64,000 bases of DNA from Methylopila sp. Yamaguchi (GCF_002897035.1 NZ_BAUX01000008.1:171545-235544); one strand, 5' to 3'. Counted from the stretch's first letter, positions 52,957-64,000 are shown. Program-made: numbers and translations. Notes: a model not told the origin generated them from the sequence alone.

Positions 52957-54252
52957 TCAGGCGGGGCGGTCGCCGCGCGGCGGCCGCGCCGTGTCGCGCG
53001 GGCCGCCTTCGAGGGCGGCGAGCGCGGCCTCGAAGGGGTCTTCCGGTTCCGGCGCGGGGTGGGTCTCGGCGGCGGCCTCAGCGGCTTCGGCGGCGTCGCT
53101 GCCCGGCTGTCGGTCCGCTTGCGCCTCATGTTCGGCTTGCGGCTCGTTCTGACCGTCCTCGCCAGCGGCAGGCTCCGCCGGTTCGGAGACGTCGTCCGGG
53201 ACAGGGACCGTCACGTCCGCGTCCCTCGTTCCATCCAGTTCGTCGTCGAGGCGGCCGCGCGCGGCCAGGATGGTTGTGCGCAGGTCTTCGATCGAGGCGA
53301 AGCGGCGGGCGCCGTGCTCCGTCTGGGCCTCGATCGAGCCGTCCTCGAAGAAGCGGTACATGACGCCGTTGTGCTCGCCCTCCCGGACGACGACCTCGGA
53401 AGGATCGTACGCCGCCGTTTCGGCGTCCTCGGCCGCCGGGCCCGCGGGCTGCTCGACGAATTCTTCCGCTAAAGGATGGGGCTCCGGCGACGGCTCGAAC
53501 GCTTCCGCCGTCTCGACCACGGCGACGGCGGCGGCCGCCACCGCGATCGGCGCGACGGGCGCGCCCAGATCGGGCGCGGCGGACGAGGCTCCGCCGTCAT
53601 CGAGGGCCTTGGCCTCGCGCCTTGCGCGGGCCCGGGCCAGCCATTCCGGAACGCGCGCCTCCTTCCTGGCGGGTTCGGGCGCCGGTTCGGCGATCGGCGC
53701 AGGCGGGGGCGCGGGCTCCGGCCGGGGTGCGGACGGCGCTACGATTTCAAGCTCAGCCGGCGGAACGATCTCTGCGGAAGGCTCGCTACGCTCGGCCACA
53801 AGCGGCGGCTGCTCCTCCTCCCGAGCGATCCGGGGAAGGCCGCCGCCGAGGATCGGAGCGACCACGACCGGGGGCGCGACCTCGGGGGCCCGAACGGCGG
53901 CCGTCTGGTCCAGAGTCGGCTCGCGCCGCGGCTTCTGAGCCTTCACCACCGGCCGCGCGGGCGGCGGCGTGAACGGGCGCGGCTCAGGCGCGCGCGGCGC
54001 TTCCGCCGGCGGCTCCTCGCGGGGCGCTGCGGCCTGCACCACACCGGGAAGGGCGCGAAGCTGGGCCGTCGTCGCGACCGCCCGCGTCAGACGCTCAAGA
54101 GCGGCGACCACCGCGCCGAGGCCCAGCGCGAACACGCCTGAACCTGCAAGGCCGGCGGCGATGTCGAGGGTCGCCACCATGCCGCCGGTCATCATGAGGA
54201 AGGCGCTCCACGCCAGCAGAGCGGCTCCGAAAACATAGAGAACGACGGACAT
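52957..54252 (-). CDS. Pro/Ala/Glu-rich membrane-anchored hypothetical protein
   Basis: The 431 residues begin with two hydrophobic segments (about 4-23 and 27-50), then a long acidic, Pro/Ala/Glu-rich region without recognisable domain. One ordered block near residues 290-325 reads VMYRFFEDGSIEAQTEHGAR, RFASIEDLRTTILAARG and is probably a small beta-alpha unit shared with other rhizobial proteins. GGAGG precedes ATG 54252. Function unknown; the layout is that of an inner-membrane protein with a long disordered cytoplasmic or periplasmic tail. Divergent from sodB. Confidence 0.75.
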   Translation of the reverse strand: MSVVLYVFGAALLAWSAFLMMTGGMVATLDIAAGLAGSGVFALGLGAVVAALERLTRAVATTAQLRALPGVVQAAAPREEPPAEAPRAPEPRPFTPPPARPVVKAQKPRREPTLDQTAAVRAPEVAPPVVVAPILGGGLPRIAREEEQPPLVAERSEPSAEIVPPAELEIVAPSAPRPEPAPPPAPIAEPAPEPARKEARVPEWLARARARREAKALDDGGASSAAPDLGAPVAPIAVAAAAVAVVETAEAFEPSPEPHPLAEEFVEQPAGPAAEDAETAAYDPSEVVVREGEHNGVMYRFFEDGSIEAQTEHGARRFASIEDLRTTILAARGRLDDELDGTRDADVTVPVPDDVSEPAEPAAGEDGQNEPQAEHEAQADRQPGSDAAEAAEAAAETHPAPEPEDPFEAALAALEGGPRDTARPPRGDRPA

Positions 54253-54316
54253 GCGCGGGACCTCCGTCCTCCGACTGATTCTCTGGCGACTTTCGGGTCG
54301 CCATGGTTATCGCTAG

Positions 54317-54345
54317 GTAAAATGCAGGACTGCGCCGCATTTTAC
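54317..54345. promoter_or_regulatory. inverted repeat upstream of sodB
   Basis: GTAAAATGC (54317-54325) and GCATTTTAC (54337-54345) are exact inverted complements separated by 11 bases. The site is 130 bases before sodB and 65 bases before the divergent gene. It could bind an Rrf2- or Fur-family dimer; the factor is not identifiable. Confidence 0.5.
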
Positions 54346-54474
54346 ATCGGAAATCCGCGTTCCACGTTGCCGGCGCCGAAGCCTCCGCCTATGTACCGCC
54401 GGCACGCTCCCGCGAACGCCGTCGTCGCGGCCGGACGCGAGAGCCCAGAGACCTTTCATCCTGGAGATTGCTCG

Positions 54475-55071
54475 ATGTCGTTCAAGCTGCCCGAGCTGCC
54501 CTACGCCTACGACGCGCTGCAGCCCTACATGTCCAAGGAAACCTTGGAGTTTCATCACGACAAGCACCACAACACCTATGTGGAGACGGGCAACAAGCTG
54601 CTCGAAGGCTCAGGCCTCGAAGGCGCGACCCTCGAGGAGGTGGTCAAGCAGAGCCACGGCAAGAACGCTCCGCTCTTCAACAACGCCGCCCAGCACTACA
54701 ACCACGTCCATTTCTGGCAGTGGATGAAGCCGAACGGCGGCGGAGCGATCCCCGGCGCGCTCGAGAAGCAGATCACTGAGGACCTCGGCGGCGTCGAGAA
54801 GTTCAAGACCGATTTCCAGGAGGCCGGGAAGGGGCAGTTCGGCTCCGGCTGGGCGTGGCTGGCGCTGAAGGGCGGCAAGCTCGAGATCATGAAGACCCCG
54901 AACGGCGAAAACCCGCTGATCCACGGGGCGGTTCCGCTGCTCGGCGTCGACGTGTGGGAGCACTCCTACTACATCGACTACCGCAACCGTCGTCCCGACT
55001 ACCTCAAGGCGTTCATCGAGAACCTCGTGAACTGGGAGTACGTCGAGAAGCTCTACTCCGAAGCGAAATGA
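54475..55071 (+). CDS. sodB: iron superoxide dismutase
   Basis: Cytoplasmic enzyme that dismutates superoxide. The 198 residues contain metal ligands H27 (FHHDKHHNTY), H77 (AAQHYNHVHFW), D159 and H163 (LGVDVWEHSYYIDY). The glutamine at 73 in the NNAAQHYNH segment is the position that hydrogen-bonds the metal-bound solvent in Fe-type enzymes, so Fe or a cambialistic form is more likely than Mn. GGAG precedes ATG 54475; the longer open frame upstream is not translated. A strong terminator follows. Confidence 0.95.
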   Translation: MSFKLPELPYAYDALQPYMSKETLEFHHDKHHNTYVETGNKLLEGSGLEGATLEEVVKQSHGKNAPLFNNAAQHYNHVHFWQWMKPNGGGAIPGALEKQITEDLGGVEKFKTDFQEAGKGQFGSGWAWLALKGGKLEIMKTPNGENPLIHGAVPLLGVDVWEHSYYIDYRNRRPDYLKAFIENLVNWEYVEKLYSEAK

Positions 55072-55090
55072 GCTGATCGACCGACGCGCA

Positions 55091-55114
55091 GGGCGGCCTC
55101 CGGGCCGCCCTTTT
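55091..55114 (+). terminator. intrinsic terminator after sodB
   Basis: GGGCGGCC and GGCCGCCC pair around a TCCG loop at 55091-55110, followed directly by TTTT. Confidence 0.88.
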
Positions 55115-55208
55115 CGTTTGATCACATCCGGATTCCTACGAGTTGCGCAGGGTCCGGCGATTTTGCTATGCGTCTGGAGGTAACCCTACACCTGCCGAAG
55201 AGATCCGA

Positions 55209-56234
55209 ATGATCAAGCGCTTGCTCGCCTTCACGATCCTTGCGTTAGGTCTCGGGAGCAGCAGCGCGCTCCATGCCGACGGATCGATCGTCGAGCGGAG
55301 CCTTGAGATGCCGAGCGCGGCTCTCGGCCGCCCCGTGCGGTACTCAGTCTACCTGCCCGCCGGCTACTCCGGAGAAACCCGACGTTACCCTGTCGTTTAC
55401 CTTCTGCACGGCTTCGGCGGCGATGAACGCTCTTTCTTCGACGACGGCGACCTTCAGGACGTGGCGGACGAGCTGATCGCGACCGCCAAACTGCCGCCCT
55501 CGATCATCGTCACGCCTTCGGGTCAGAAGGGTTGGTACGTCGACAACGACGTCACCGGGCGCTGGCAGACGGCGTTGCTCGACGACCTCATCGACGGCGT
55601 CGACGGCAAGTACCGCACCATTCCCTCCCGGGAAGGCCGGGCGATCGCCGGCTACTCCATGGGCGGCTACGGCGCGCTGCGCTTCGCTCTGCTCGAGCCC
55701 GACCGCTTCGTCGCCGCCGGCAGCCTTTCGGGCGCGCTGTTTCCGGACGTAAAGTCCGCAAGCGACTTTCCGGCGTTTCAGCTCGGGCTTTTCGGCCGCG
55801 CGTTCGGCGCGAGCTTCGATCCCAAGGCGTTCAACGCCGCAAGCCCCTGGCGCAGCCTGTCGACCAACGCGGCGGCCGCCGACGCGCCCGCGCTCTACAT
55901 GAGCGTCGGCGACGACGACATCAAAATTCTGTTGGCCGGCAACAACGCCTTCGACCGGGCGCTGGCCACAGCCAAGATCCCTGTGACCTACCACGTGGTT
56001 CCGGGGCAGCATAACTGGAAGCTCTGGTCGTCCGAACTCGCGCCGATGCTCTCATTCATCGGCGACCGCCTCGAGGAAGCGACGCCAGTGGCGACCGCCA
56101 ACCCCGCCAAGCGCGTGGCCGACCGCGTCGAAGCCGCTGCGAAGGTTGAGCGGGTGGGCGCCCCGGCCGTGCCTGGCGCGCCGGTCGTCCAGCCAACCAC
56201 GCCGAGCAAGACGACGATCCTGGCCCGACCCTAA
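55209..56234 (+). CDS. secreted alpha/beta-hydrolase esterase (esterase D / feruloyl-esterase type)
   Basis: The 341 residues begin with a signal peptide (about 1-25, ending SALHA). The body resembles putative esterase family (esterase D, antigen 85 fold): RYPVVYLLHGFGGDERSFFD, then PSIIVTPSGQKGWYVDND, the nucleophile serine in IAGYSMGGYGALRFALLEP, and the histidine in VVPGQHNWKLW. The C-terminal 60 residues are Ala/Pro/Val-rich and disordered. Substrate is unknown; periplasmic ester cleavage is likely. ATG 55209 fits the signal; upstream extension was rejected. Monocistronic. Confidence 0.85.
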   Translation: MIKRLLAFTILALGLGSSSALHADGSIVERSLEMPSAALGRPVRYSVYLPAGYSGETRRYPVVYLLHGFGGDERSFFDDGDLQDVADELIATAKLPPSIIVTPSGQKGWYVDNDVTGRWQTALLDDLIDGVDGKYRTIPSREGRAIAGYSMGGYGALRFALLEPDRFVAAGSLSGALFPDVKSASDFPAFQLGLFGRAFGASFDPKAFNAASPWRSLSTNAAAADAPALYMSVGDDDIKILLAGNNAFDRALATAKIPVTYHVVPGQHNWKLWSSELAPMLSFIGDRLEEATPVATANPAKRVADRVEAAAKVERVGAPAVPGAPVVQPTTPSKTTILARP

Positions 56235-56301
56235 AGCGGTTGCAGCCGAACGCGAGACGCGCCACCCCGCCGTCGCGACCCGGCGCCGCCATGCGCGCCC
56301 G

Positions 56302-58457
<2,156 letters not shown>

Positions 58458-58461
<4 letters not shown>

Positions 58462-60467
58462 GAGACGCCTCCCAAAGTCGGCGCGGTTTGCGCGGACGCG
58501 AGCGTGGTCGCGTCATGAAGAACCGCAAGCGCGTCGTCGCCCGCTGCGACGAAACGGCCGACGCCCGCGGCCGAAAGAGCCTCGGCTCCCTCCTTCGGGC
58601 GACCGGCGAGCCACACCGTGGCCCCAGCCGCAGCGAGGGCCGCGGCGAGGCCCGGTCCCGTTTCAGCGTAGCCGTCGTCCGCGCCGCAGATGATCGCGAG
58701 CCTCGCGCCGCTCTCCCTCCAGGCCGCGACGTCCGCGTCGGAGGTCGCGCCGACAGGACCGTCAATCGCGGCGAGGCCTCCGGCGGCCAGCAAATTCCGG
58801 ACGAAGCCCGCCCGCCCCGAATGTTTGGCGATGGGGCCGACAAGGGCGAGATACACCGTTGGACGCGGGCTTGCGGCCTCGTTCGCGGCGCGCAGGCGTT
58901 CGAACGGCGCCGCAACGCGCTCGAGATCCAGGGGCGTCGCCGAAACGCTCGGATTGGGAGCCGACGCCGCGCGCACATCCGCAAAGGAAGAGCCGTTCAG
59001 GAAGGCGGCGACGAGAGCGTCGAAGCCGGCGAGGTCCTCGCTGATCTCGCCTGCGATCGGGACCACGTGCGGGGACCGCGATATCTGAGGAGGCGACGCC
59101 GAAGCGTAGAGCGTTTCGCCGACCTCCGGGAACTCGCTGACGCCCACCACGGGACTGCGCCGGGTCGCGACGGCGGCGCGGCGCCGGGCGCGGGCGTCCG
59201 CGATCTGGGTCTGCCAGGATCCGGACGTCAGCGCTTGGAGCAGGCCGCCTTCCCGTTCGATCTGCTGAAACAGCATCCAGGCCGTCTCCGCGAGAGCGTC
59301 GGTCAGGCCGTCGATCGCGCCCGCCCCCGCGGCTGGGTCGGCCACGCGGTGAGCGTTGCTCTCCTCCAGGATGATCGCCTGGGCGTTCCGCGCCAGCCGA
59401 CGCGCGTCGGCGTCCGCGGTCCCGAGCGCGTCCGTGAAGGGCCGCACCGTGACCGAGTCCGCCCCGCCGACCCCCGCCGCGAACGCCGCGATGGTGGTGC
59501 GGACGAGATTCGTGTGCGCCGCGCGCTCGCTCATCATACGCCGCGAGGTCTCGGCATGGATGTGCACGGTCCTTTCGGGAAGCCCGCTCTCTCTGCGCCA
59601 GGCGGCCCAGAGGAGCCTCGCTGCGCGGAGCTTCGCGATCGTGGCGAACTGATCGGCGTCGCAGGAGAACGCAAAGGACATGGCGTCCGCCGCGGCTTCA
59701 AGGTCGACGCCGTTGGCGACAAGCGCGCGCACATGCTCGGTGGCGGAGGCGAGCGCCCCCGCGAGCTCCTGCACGTTGGTCGCGCCCGCGCCGTGTGCGA
59801 CGCGGGCGTCGATCGAAAACACTGGCCCCATGAAGCCCCGCGTCCGCAGCCCCTCGACGACGCCCGCGATGCGCGCGCCCATCTCGTTCCAGGATCTCGG
59901 CAGGGTGCCGGTGCGAACGAGATCTCGCAGGAGGTCGACGCCGAAGCAGATGAAGGTGTCGGAGGGAGCGACGCCGCGACGTTCGATCAGAGCCGCGACG
60001 AGCGCAGCGGCGGTGCGGCCTTCGAAAGGCACCACCTCTAGATAGAGGGGCGCGAGGTCCAGAAGCACGCCTTCGAGCGCCTGGTCGAGCCGATCGAGCG
60101 TGTCCGCGGCGACGCCGTGGCCGTCCCCCGGGGTCAAGAAGGCGAGCGCCAAGCCGGCCGCGCCGTTGTTCAGGTCCTCGAGCGCCTGCGCGTTCGCCGC
60201 CGCCGGGTCGGCGATGTCGATGCGGCTGAACGAGATCCAGCGCGCGCCGGGCGCTCGGCCGGGGATCGGAGACGCGGCGCTTCGCGGACGGATCGCGGCG
60301 ACCGCCACCCCGTCCATCGTGCGGTGGCGGATCACGGACTCGAGCGGACGCCCCTTGAGGGCCGCCTCGGCCGCCGCGCGCCAGTCCTCTTCGGTCGCAG
60401 GCGCGAAGTCTGCGGCGAAAGATGTGGCGACGCGCGTCATCGCGGCCTCGGTCGTTTGGTTCGTCAT
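58458..60467 (-). CDS. mcmB: methylmalonyl-CoA mutase, small subunit
   Basis: Partner subunit of the heterodimeric mutase; structural rather than catalytic. The 669 residues share the barrel fold with the large subunit ([56 protein letters not shown]) and end in a degenerate B12-like domain in which the D-x-H-x-x-G motif is absent. It is co-transcribed upstream of mcmA with a four-base overlap. The start at ATG 60467 lacks a strong ribosome site; ATG 60440 is an alternative. A MeaB/ArgK chaperone gene is not in the window. Confidence 0.93.
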
Positions 60468-60588
60468 GCCTGTCTCAACTTAGGGGGACGGCCGGACCGT
60501 GCCATAGCGTCGCCTCCGCGCCATGATGGACAATCGGATGATACGCTGCGCCGCAACACCCGCGGCGGCGGCCGCGGGGGATAACGGC

Positions 60589-61269
60589 ATGATCCGCGCT
60601 TCAGGACCTCTCGACGTTCCAGTCTACGTCTTCGACGCCTACGGAACTCTGTTTGACGTGCATTCCGCCACGATGCGGAACAGCGAGCTTGTCGGGCCCG
60701 ACGCCCAGCGGCTTTCGGACCTCTGGCGCGCGAAGCAGCTCGAATACTCGTGGGTCTACGCCTTGATGGGCGCCTACCGGGACTTCTGGAGCCTGACGGA
60801 GTCCGCGCTCGACGTGGCGGCGGCGCGGATCGGCGGACTTACGGCCGAGGCTCGCCAGGCGTTGCTCTCCGCCTACCTCGAACTGTCGGCCTATCCCGAA
60901 GCAGAGAGCGTCCTCCGCGAGTTGAAAGCGCGAGGCGCCAAGACGGCGATCCTGTCCAACGGCTCGCCCGACATGTTGGCCTCGGCCGTCAAAGCGGGCG
61001 GTCTGGCCGGCCTGCTCGACGCGACGCTCTCGGTCGACGGGCTGAAGACCTACAAGACCGACCCTCGGGCCTATCGCCTGGCGCAGGAGCGGTTCGGGGT
61101 CGCGCCGCACGAGATCTCGTTTCAGTCGTCGAACCGCTGGGACGTCGCCGGCGCCGCGGCGTTCGGGTTCCGCGCCGTGTGGGTCAACCGGACGAACGGG
61201 CCTGACGAATACGCCGACTTTCCGCCTGCGCGCCGGATCGCAGACCTTTCGGAGTTGTTGGCGACCTGA
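60589..61269 (+). CDS. haloacid dehalogenase type II (HAD hydrolase)
   Basis: The 226 residues have the HAD core with nucleophile D16 in YVFDAYGTLFDVHSATM, the dehalogenase cap (LWRAKQLEYSWVYALMGAYR), motif II in ILSNGSPDML, the lysine in LKTYKTDPRAYRLA and motif IV in SSNRWDVAGAAAFGFRAVWV with a following N-R-T-N. These are the L-2-haloacid dehalogenase signatures, including the Ser-Ser-Asn-x-Trp-Asp block. GGGGGATAA precedes ATG 60589; upstream in-frame ATGs are less supported. Divergent from mcmB. Confidence 0.9.
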   Translation: MIRASGPLDVPVYVFDAYGTLFDVHSATMRNSELVGPDAQRLSDLWRAKQLEYSWVYALMGAYRDFWSLTESALDVAAARIGGLTAEARQALLSAYLELSAYPEAESVLRELKARGAKTAILSNGSPDMLASAVKAGGLAGLLDATLSVDGLKTYKTDPRAYRLAQERFGVAPHEISFQSSNRWDVAGAAAFGFRAVWVNRTNGPDEYADFPPARRIADLSELLAT

Positions 61270-62277
61270 TCAGAACGAGATGCCGAGGCGCGCCCGGCCC
61301 GCGTGGGTCGCGAACCCGTCACGCGCGCCGTAGTCGTAGCTGAGGCTCATCTCCACGCCGTCCGCGAGCGCAGTGCCGAGGCCCACCCCGCCGACGACGC
61401 CGCGGCCGGTCGGGTGGCCCTTCCACGACTGCCGGATGGCTCCCGTCGCGCGCGAACGCGCGCGCAGCGCGTCTGTGCTGAAGCCGAGCGTCTCATCCGC
61501 CCCGACGAAGGCCTGCAGCTCCACCTTGTGCGACCGGTCGATCCGAAACGCGCGCGTGGCCTTCAGCCGGAACGAGCCGATGGCGGCCTGCGCATGCCGC
61601 GACTTGTAGGAGAAGGCGTTATCTCCCCCGCTTTCGCGGTAGCCCGAAAGAGCGTTGGCGGAGAGCGCGACCCCGAAGGTGGGCGACACCTTGACGCCCC
61701 GCACCAAGACGTCTCCGCCAATCTGGGCGGCGCCCCGGGCGTTCCGGCTCACGGACCGGCCGAAGGTGCGGGCGTCGTCCGGCCCGCGGTCGATCGCGCG
61801 AAAGCCGACGATCGACCCGCCGAACAGAAGTTTGGCGAACAGCGAGCCTCGCTTAACACGTCCATAGACGTCGACGTGCTGGGCGAGCGTGCCGCCGCTG
61901 AGGTCGCCGGACGACACGTCGCCTGCTCCGCCCCCGGCCATGACGCCGACGACCACGCCGTTCGAGATTTCCCGGTCGACGCCCACCCTCAACTGAGACG
62001 AGGAACCGCCGTAGCCCATGCGGGCGCCTCGCTCGGCCTGCCCATAGGAGGCGGCGCCGACGTCCACGAAGGTTTTGACCGCCGGCAGCACCACCGTCCG
62101 CTCGTTTCGATCGGCGTCGAGACGAGCGAAGGCCGCTTCCGCCTCCGCCTGGCCAAGGAAGATGCCGGCCTCGACCAGAGATTGGTTCGTGCGCAGATCG
62201 TCTGCGAGGCCGGGTCGCGGGAACAACAGTCCGGCGATAACGCCGAGCGCGAGCCCGGCGAGGCGATGTCGGTTCAT
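61270..62277 (-). CDS. outer-membrane beta-barrel protein, autotransporter-domain type
   Basis: The 335 residues begin with a signal peptide (about 1-25, ending PGLADD). A short helical stretch (about 26-60) is followed by an alternating beta-strand barrel (about 65-335), with SSSQLRVGVDREISNGVVVG, HVDVYGRVKRGSLFAKLLFG and a terminal aromatic, GRARLGISF, as outer-membrane porins and autotransporters end. There is no passenger domain of normal size. It may be a passenger-less barrel or adhesin remnant. The stop is contiguous with the HAD gene stop on the other strand. Confidence 0.8.
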   Translation of the reverse strand: MNRHRLAGLALGVIAGLLFPRPGLADDLRTNQSLVEAGIFLGQAEAEAAFARLDADRNERTVVLPAVKTFVDVGAASYGQAERGARMGYGGSSSQLRVGVDREISNGVVVGVMAGGGAGDVSSGDLSGGTLAQHVDVYGRVKRGSLFAKLLFGGSIVGFRAIDRGPDDARTFGRSVSRNARGAAQIGGDVLVRGVKVSPTFGVALSANALSGYRESGGDNAFSYKSRHAQAAIGSFRLKATRAFRIDRSHKVELQAFVGADETLGFSTDALRARSRATGAIRQSWKGHPTGRGVVGGVGLGTALADGVEMSLSYDYGARDGFATHAGRARLGISF

Positions 62278-62457
62278 AGCCGTTGCTCCGAAACGCACGC
62301 CTCGGGCGGCCCGCACGGCGCGCCGACGCATGTCCCTTTCGCAACTGCAGTATGAACGAACGTTCAGAAATCGCGACCCCTACGGGGTCACGAACCTGTC
62401 AGGCGGTATTTGGCGGGGGCGCCCTGTGATCCAAAAGACTCAAGCGCCCAGCTCGCC

Positions 62458-63840
62458 TCAACCTGCGAGCGCAGCCAGGATCCGGACCCAGGAGCGCACG
62501 CCCTTCCGAAAGCTCTCGAGGTCGTACTTCTCGTTCGGTGAGTGGATGCGGTCGTTGTCGAGCGCAAACCCGATCAGGAGCGTGTCGAGGCCGAGCGTGC
62601 GCTTGAAATCGCCCACCACCGGAATCGAGCCGCCCGACCCGATGGTCACCGGCGCGACGCCCCACTCGTCGGCTAGCGCCGCGCGCGCCTTGGCAAGCGA
62701 TGGGCTGTCGAAGGGAAGCTGAATGGCCTTCGAGCCCTTGTGACCCTCGAACTCCACCGAGCAGTCGGCCGGCAGCCGTTCCCGCACGAAGGCGCGGAAC
62801 GCCTGCTTCACCTTCGAGGGGTCCTGATCCCCGACCAGGCGGAACGACACCTTGGCGTGCGCCTCCGAGGCGATGACGGTCTTCGCGCCGGCGCCCGTGT
62901 AGCCGCCCCACATGCCGTTCACGTCGCAGGTCGGCCGGGACTGGATCTGCTCGATCACCATGCGGTCGCTTTCGCCGGCCGGGATCGACAGCCCGATCGG
63001 TCCAAGGAACTTCGCGGCGTCGAGGCCAAGGGCGCGCCATTCCTCGCGCAGCGCGTCCGGCACCGCGGGCACTCCGTCGTAGAACCCGGGCAGCGTCACG
63101 CGGCCGTCGGCGTCGTGGAGATCGGCCACGATCTTCGACAGCACATGAAGGGGGTTCCGCGCGGCCCCGCCATACATGCCGGAGTGGAGGTCGCGGTCGG
63201 CCGCGCGGACGGTGATCTCTTCATAGACGAGGCCGCGCAGCGAGGAGGTGATCGCGGGTGCGCCCTCGCCCCACATGGTGGTGTCGCAGACCAGCGCGAC
63301 GTCGGCGGCCAACTCGTCCTTGGCCTCGTCGAGGAAGCCCGGAAGGTTGATCGAGCCGCACTCCTCCTCGCCCTCGAGCAGGATGGTAATGCCGACCGGC
63401 AGTTCGCCGGTCGCGGCCTTCCAGGCGCGGCAAGCCTCGACGAACGTCATGACCTGACCCTTGTCGTCGCTCGACCCACGAGCGACGATGATCTTCTTGC
63501 CGTCCTTCGTCGTCGCGATGCGCGGCTCGAACGGCGGCGTCTCCCACTTTTCGATCGGATCGACCGGCTGCACGTCGTAGTGGCCGTAGAACAGCACATG
63601 CGGCGCGTCGGCCTTCGGCTGCTTGGCGAGCACCACGGGGTGACCCGGCGTCTCGCGCAACGCGGCGTCGAAGCCGAGCGTCGCAAGCTCGCGCTTCAAC
63701 CAGTCGGCAGTCTCCCGGCAGCCGTTCCGGTAAGCGGGATCGGTCGAGATTGACGGGATGCGGAGCAGCCCGAACAGCCGTTCGAGGCTTTTCTCAAGGC
63801 TGTCGTCGGCGGCCGCAAGGGCGCGGTCGAGATCGGACAT
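62458..63840 (-). CDS. M20 family dipeptidase
   Basis: Zinc dipeptidase of 460 residues, cytoplasmic. Metal and catalytic motifs are H87 and D89 in VLFYGHYDVQPVDP, GSSDDKGQVMTFVEA, E159/E160 in ILLEGEEECGS and VALVCDTTMW. A lid domain follows with RAADRDLHSGMYGGAARNPL, and the closing signature GGSIPVVGDF is present. It matches the Xaa-His/carnosinase-like group; the precise peptide is unknown. Monocistronic as far as visible, with the vapC fragment just upstream. Confidence 0.92.
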   Translation of the reverse strand: MSDLDRALAAADDSLEKSLERLFGLLRIPSISTDPAYRNGCRETADWLKRELATLGFDAALRETPGHPVVLAKQPKADAPHVLFYGHYDVQPVDPIEKWETPPFEPRIATTKDGKKIIVARGSSDDKGQVMTFVEACRAWKAATGELPVGITILLEGEEECGSINLPGFLDEAKDELAADVALVCDTTMWGEGAPAITSSLRGLVYEEITVRAADRDLHSGMYGGAARNPLHVLSKIVADLHDADGRVTLPGFYDGVPAVPDALREEWRALGLDAAKFLGPIGLSIPAGESDRMVIEQIQSRPTCDVNGMWGGYTGAGAKTVIASEAHAKVSFRLVGDQDPSKVKQAFRAFVRERLPADCSVEFEGHKGSKAIQLPFDSPSLAKARAALADEWGVAPVTIGSGGSIPVVGDFKRTLGLDTLLIGFALDNDRIHSPNEKYDLESFRKGVRSWVRILAALAG

Positions 63841-63875
63841 GGGATATCCTTCAGCTTCGGCGCGAGGCGCGCCGG

Positions 63876-63945
63876 TCAGGCGAGATCGGTGGGGGCGAAG
63901 TCGTCGCCCTTGTAGAGCAGGCCGACGCCGTGCGCCCTGGCATGG
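63876..63945 (-). pseudogene. 3' remnant of a vapC (PIN-domain) toxin gene
   Basis: On the minus strand the frame ending in TGA at 63876-63878 encodes ARAHGVGLLYKGDDFAPTDL A. The L-L-Y/F-K-G-D-D-F-x-x-T-D-I/L block is the C-terminal signature of VapC toxins. Upstream the frame degrades (RDWMECRRH) and meets a stop at 63996-63998, and none of the PIN-domain acidic residues upstream are present. Only about 20-25 codons remain, so it is a stump and cannot encode a functional toxin. No vapB is seen before the window end. Confidence 0.6.
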
Positions 63946-64000
63946 CGTCTACACTCCATCCAATCTCGTCTAGATTTCATGCGGACGTGCGGCGTTCAAC

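Noticed and set aside
62353..62366. TGAACGAACGTTCA as a TetR-like operator upstream of the outer-membrane protein gene
   Set aside because: Only the inner GAACGTTC is palindromic and no regulator gene is near; too short to support.

Overview
The window is a strongly GC-rich chromosomal segment of an alphaproteobacterium, most likely of the order Hyphomicrobiales (Rhizobiales). The basis is a MucR/Ros regulator, a canonical alphaproteobacterial division and cell wall (dcw) cluster, DUF2336, DUF1491, DUF5330 and DUF6456 proteins, EcfG-like promoters and interspersed palindromic repeats. An OxlT-like oxalate/formate transporter and a two-subunit methylmalonyl-CoA mutase would fit a methylotroph-related lineage such as Methylopila or Hansschlegelia, but that is inference. 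No tRNA, CRISPR array, prophage or transposase gene was seen.

Positions 1-14158 (minus strand) hold the dcw cluster in the order mraZ-rsmH-ftsL-ftsI-murE-murF-mraY-murD-ftsW-murG-murC-murB, with murB cut by the window edge. Many genes overlap by a few bases. A REP-type palindrome lies between murD and mraY, and three 10-bp-spaced TGGG repeats upstream of mraZ are a candidate MraZ operator. Next come RNase P RNA (minus strand), a secreted lytic transglycosylase, an AmpD-type amidase and a TerB/DnaJ protein, so envelope functions continue to about 17.7 kb.

From 17.9 to 29.9 kb are housekeeping genes: panB, an extensin-like lipoprotein, a 27-residue membrane peptide, an isochorismatase, yqeY, carA, a YjlB-type cupin, a cold-shock protein, the queE-queD-queC operon for the 7-deazaguanine pathway and an OxlT-like transporter. 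A frameshifted lipoprotein gene lies at 21.3-21.6 kb and four copies of a REPIN-like palindrome doublet at 25.3-25.8 kb. From 30 to 34.9 kb is a more accessory stretch. It has three paralogous secreted Gly/Ser/Thr-rich small proteins, each with a GCAAC-N16-YGTT promoter, a helix-turn-helix protein, and about 1 kb of repeats from four families.

From 34.9 to 47.1 kb lie ycgN, a bifunctional penicillin-binding protein followed by DUF1214 and DUF1254 membrane proteins, a lipoprotein translationally coupled to a 65-residue protein, DUF2336, DUF1491, a peptidoglycan-binding membrane protein, a PAS histidine kinase, DUF5330, SufE, DUF6456 and a MucR-family protein whose zinc ligands are partly replaced. 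From 47.5 to 64 kb are oligopeptidase B, a GntR/UTRA regulator divergent from a fumarase-superfamily lyase and a Bug/TctC binding protein, Fe-superoxide dismutase, a secreted esterase, both methylmalonyl-CoA mutase subunits, a haloacid dehalogenase-type HAD, an outer-membrane beta-barrel protein, an M20 dipeptidase and the stump of a vapC toxin gene.
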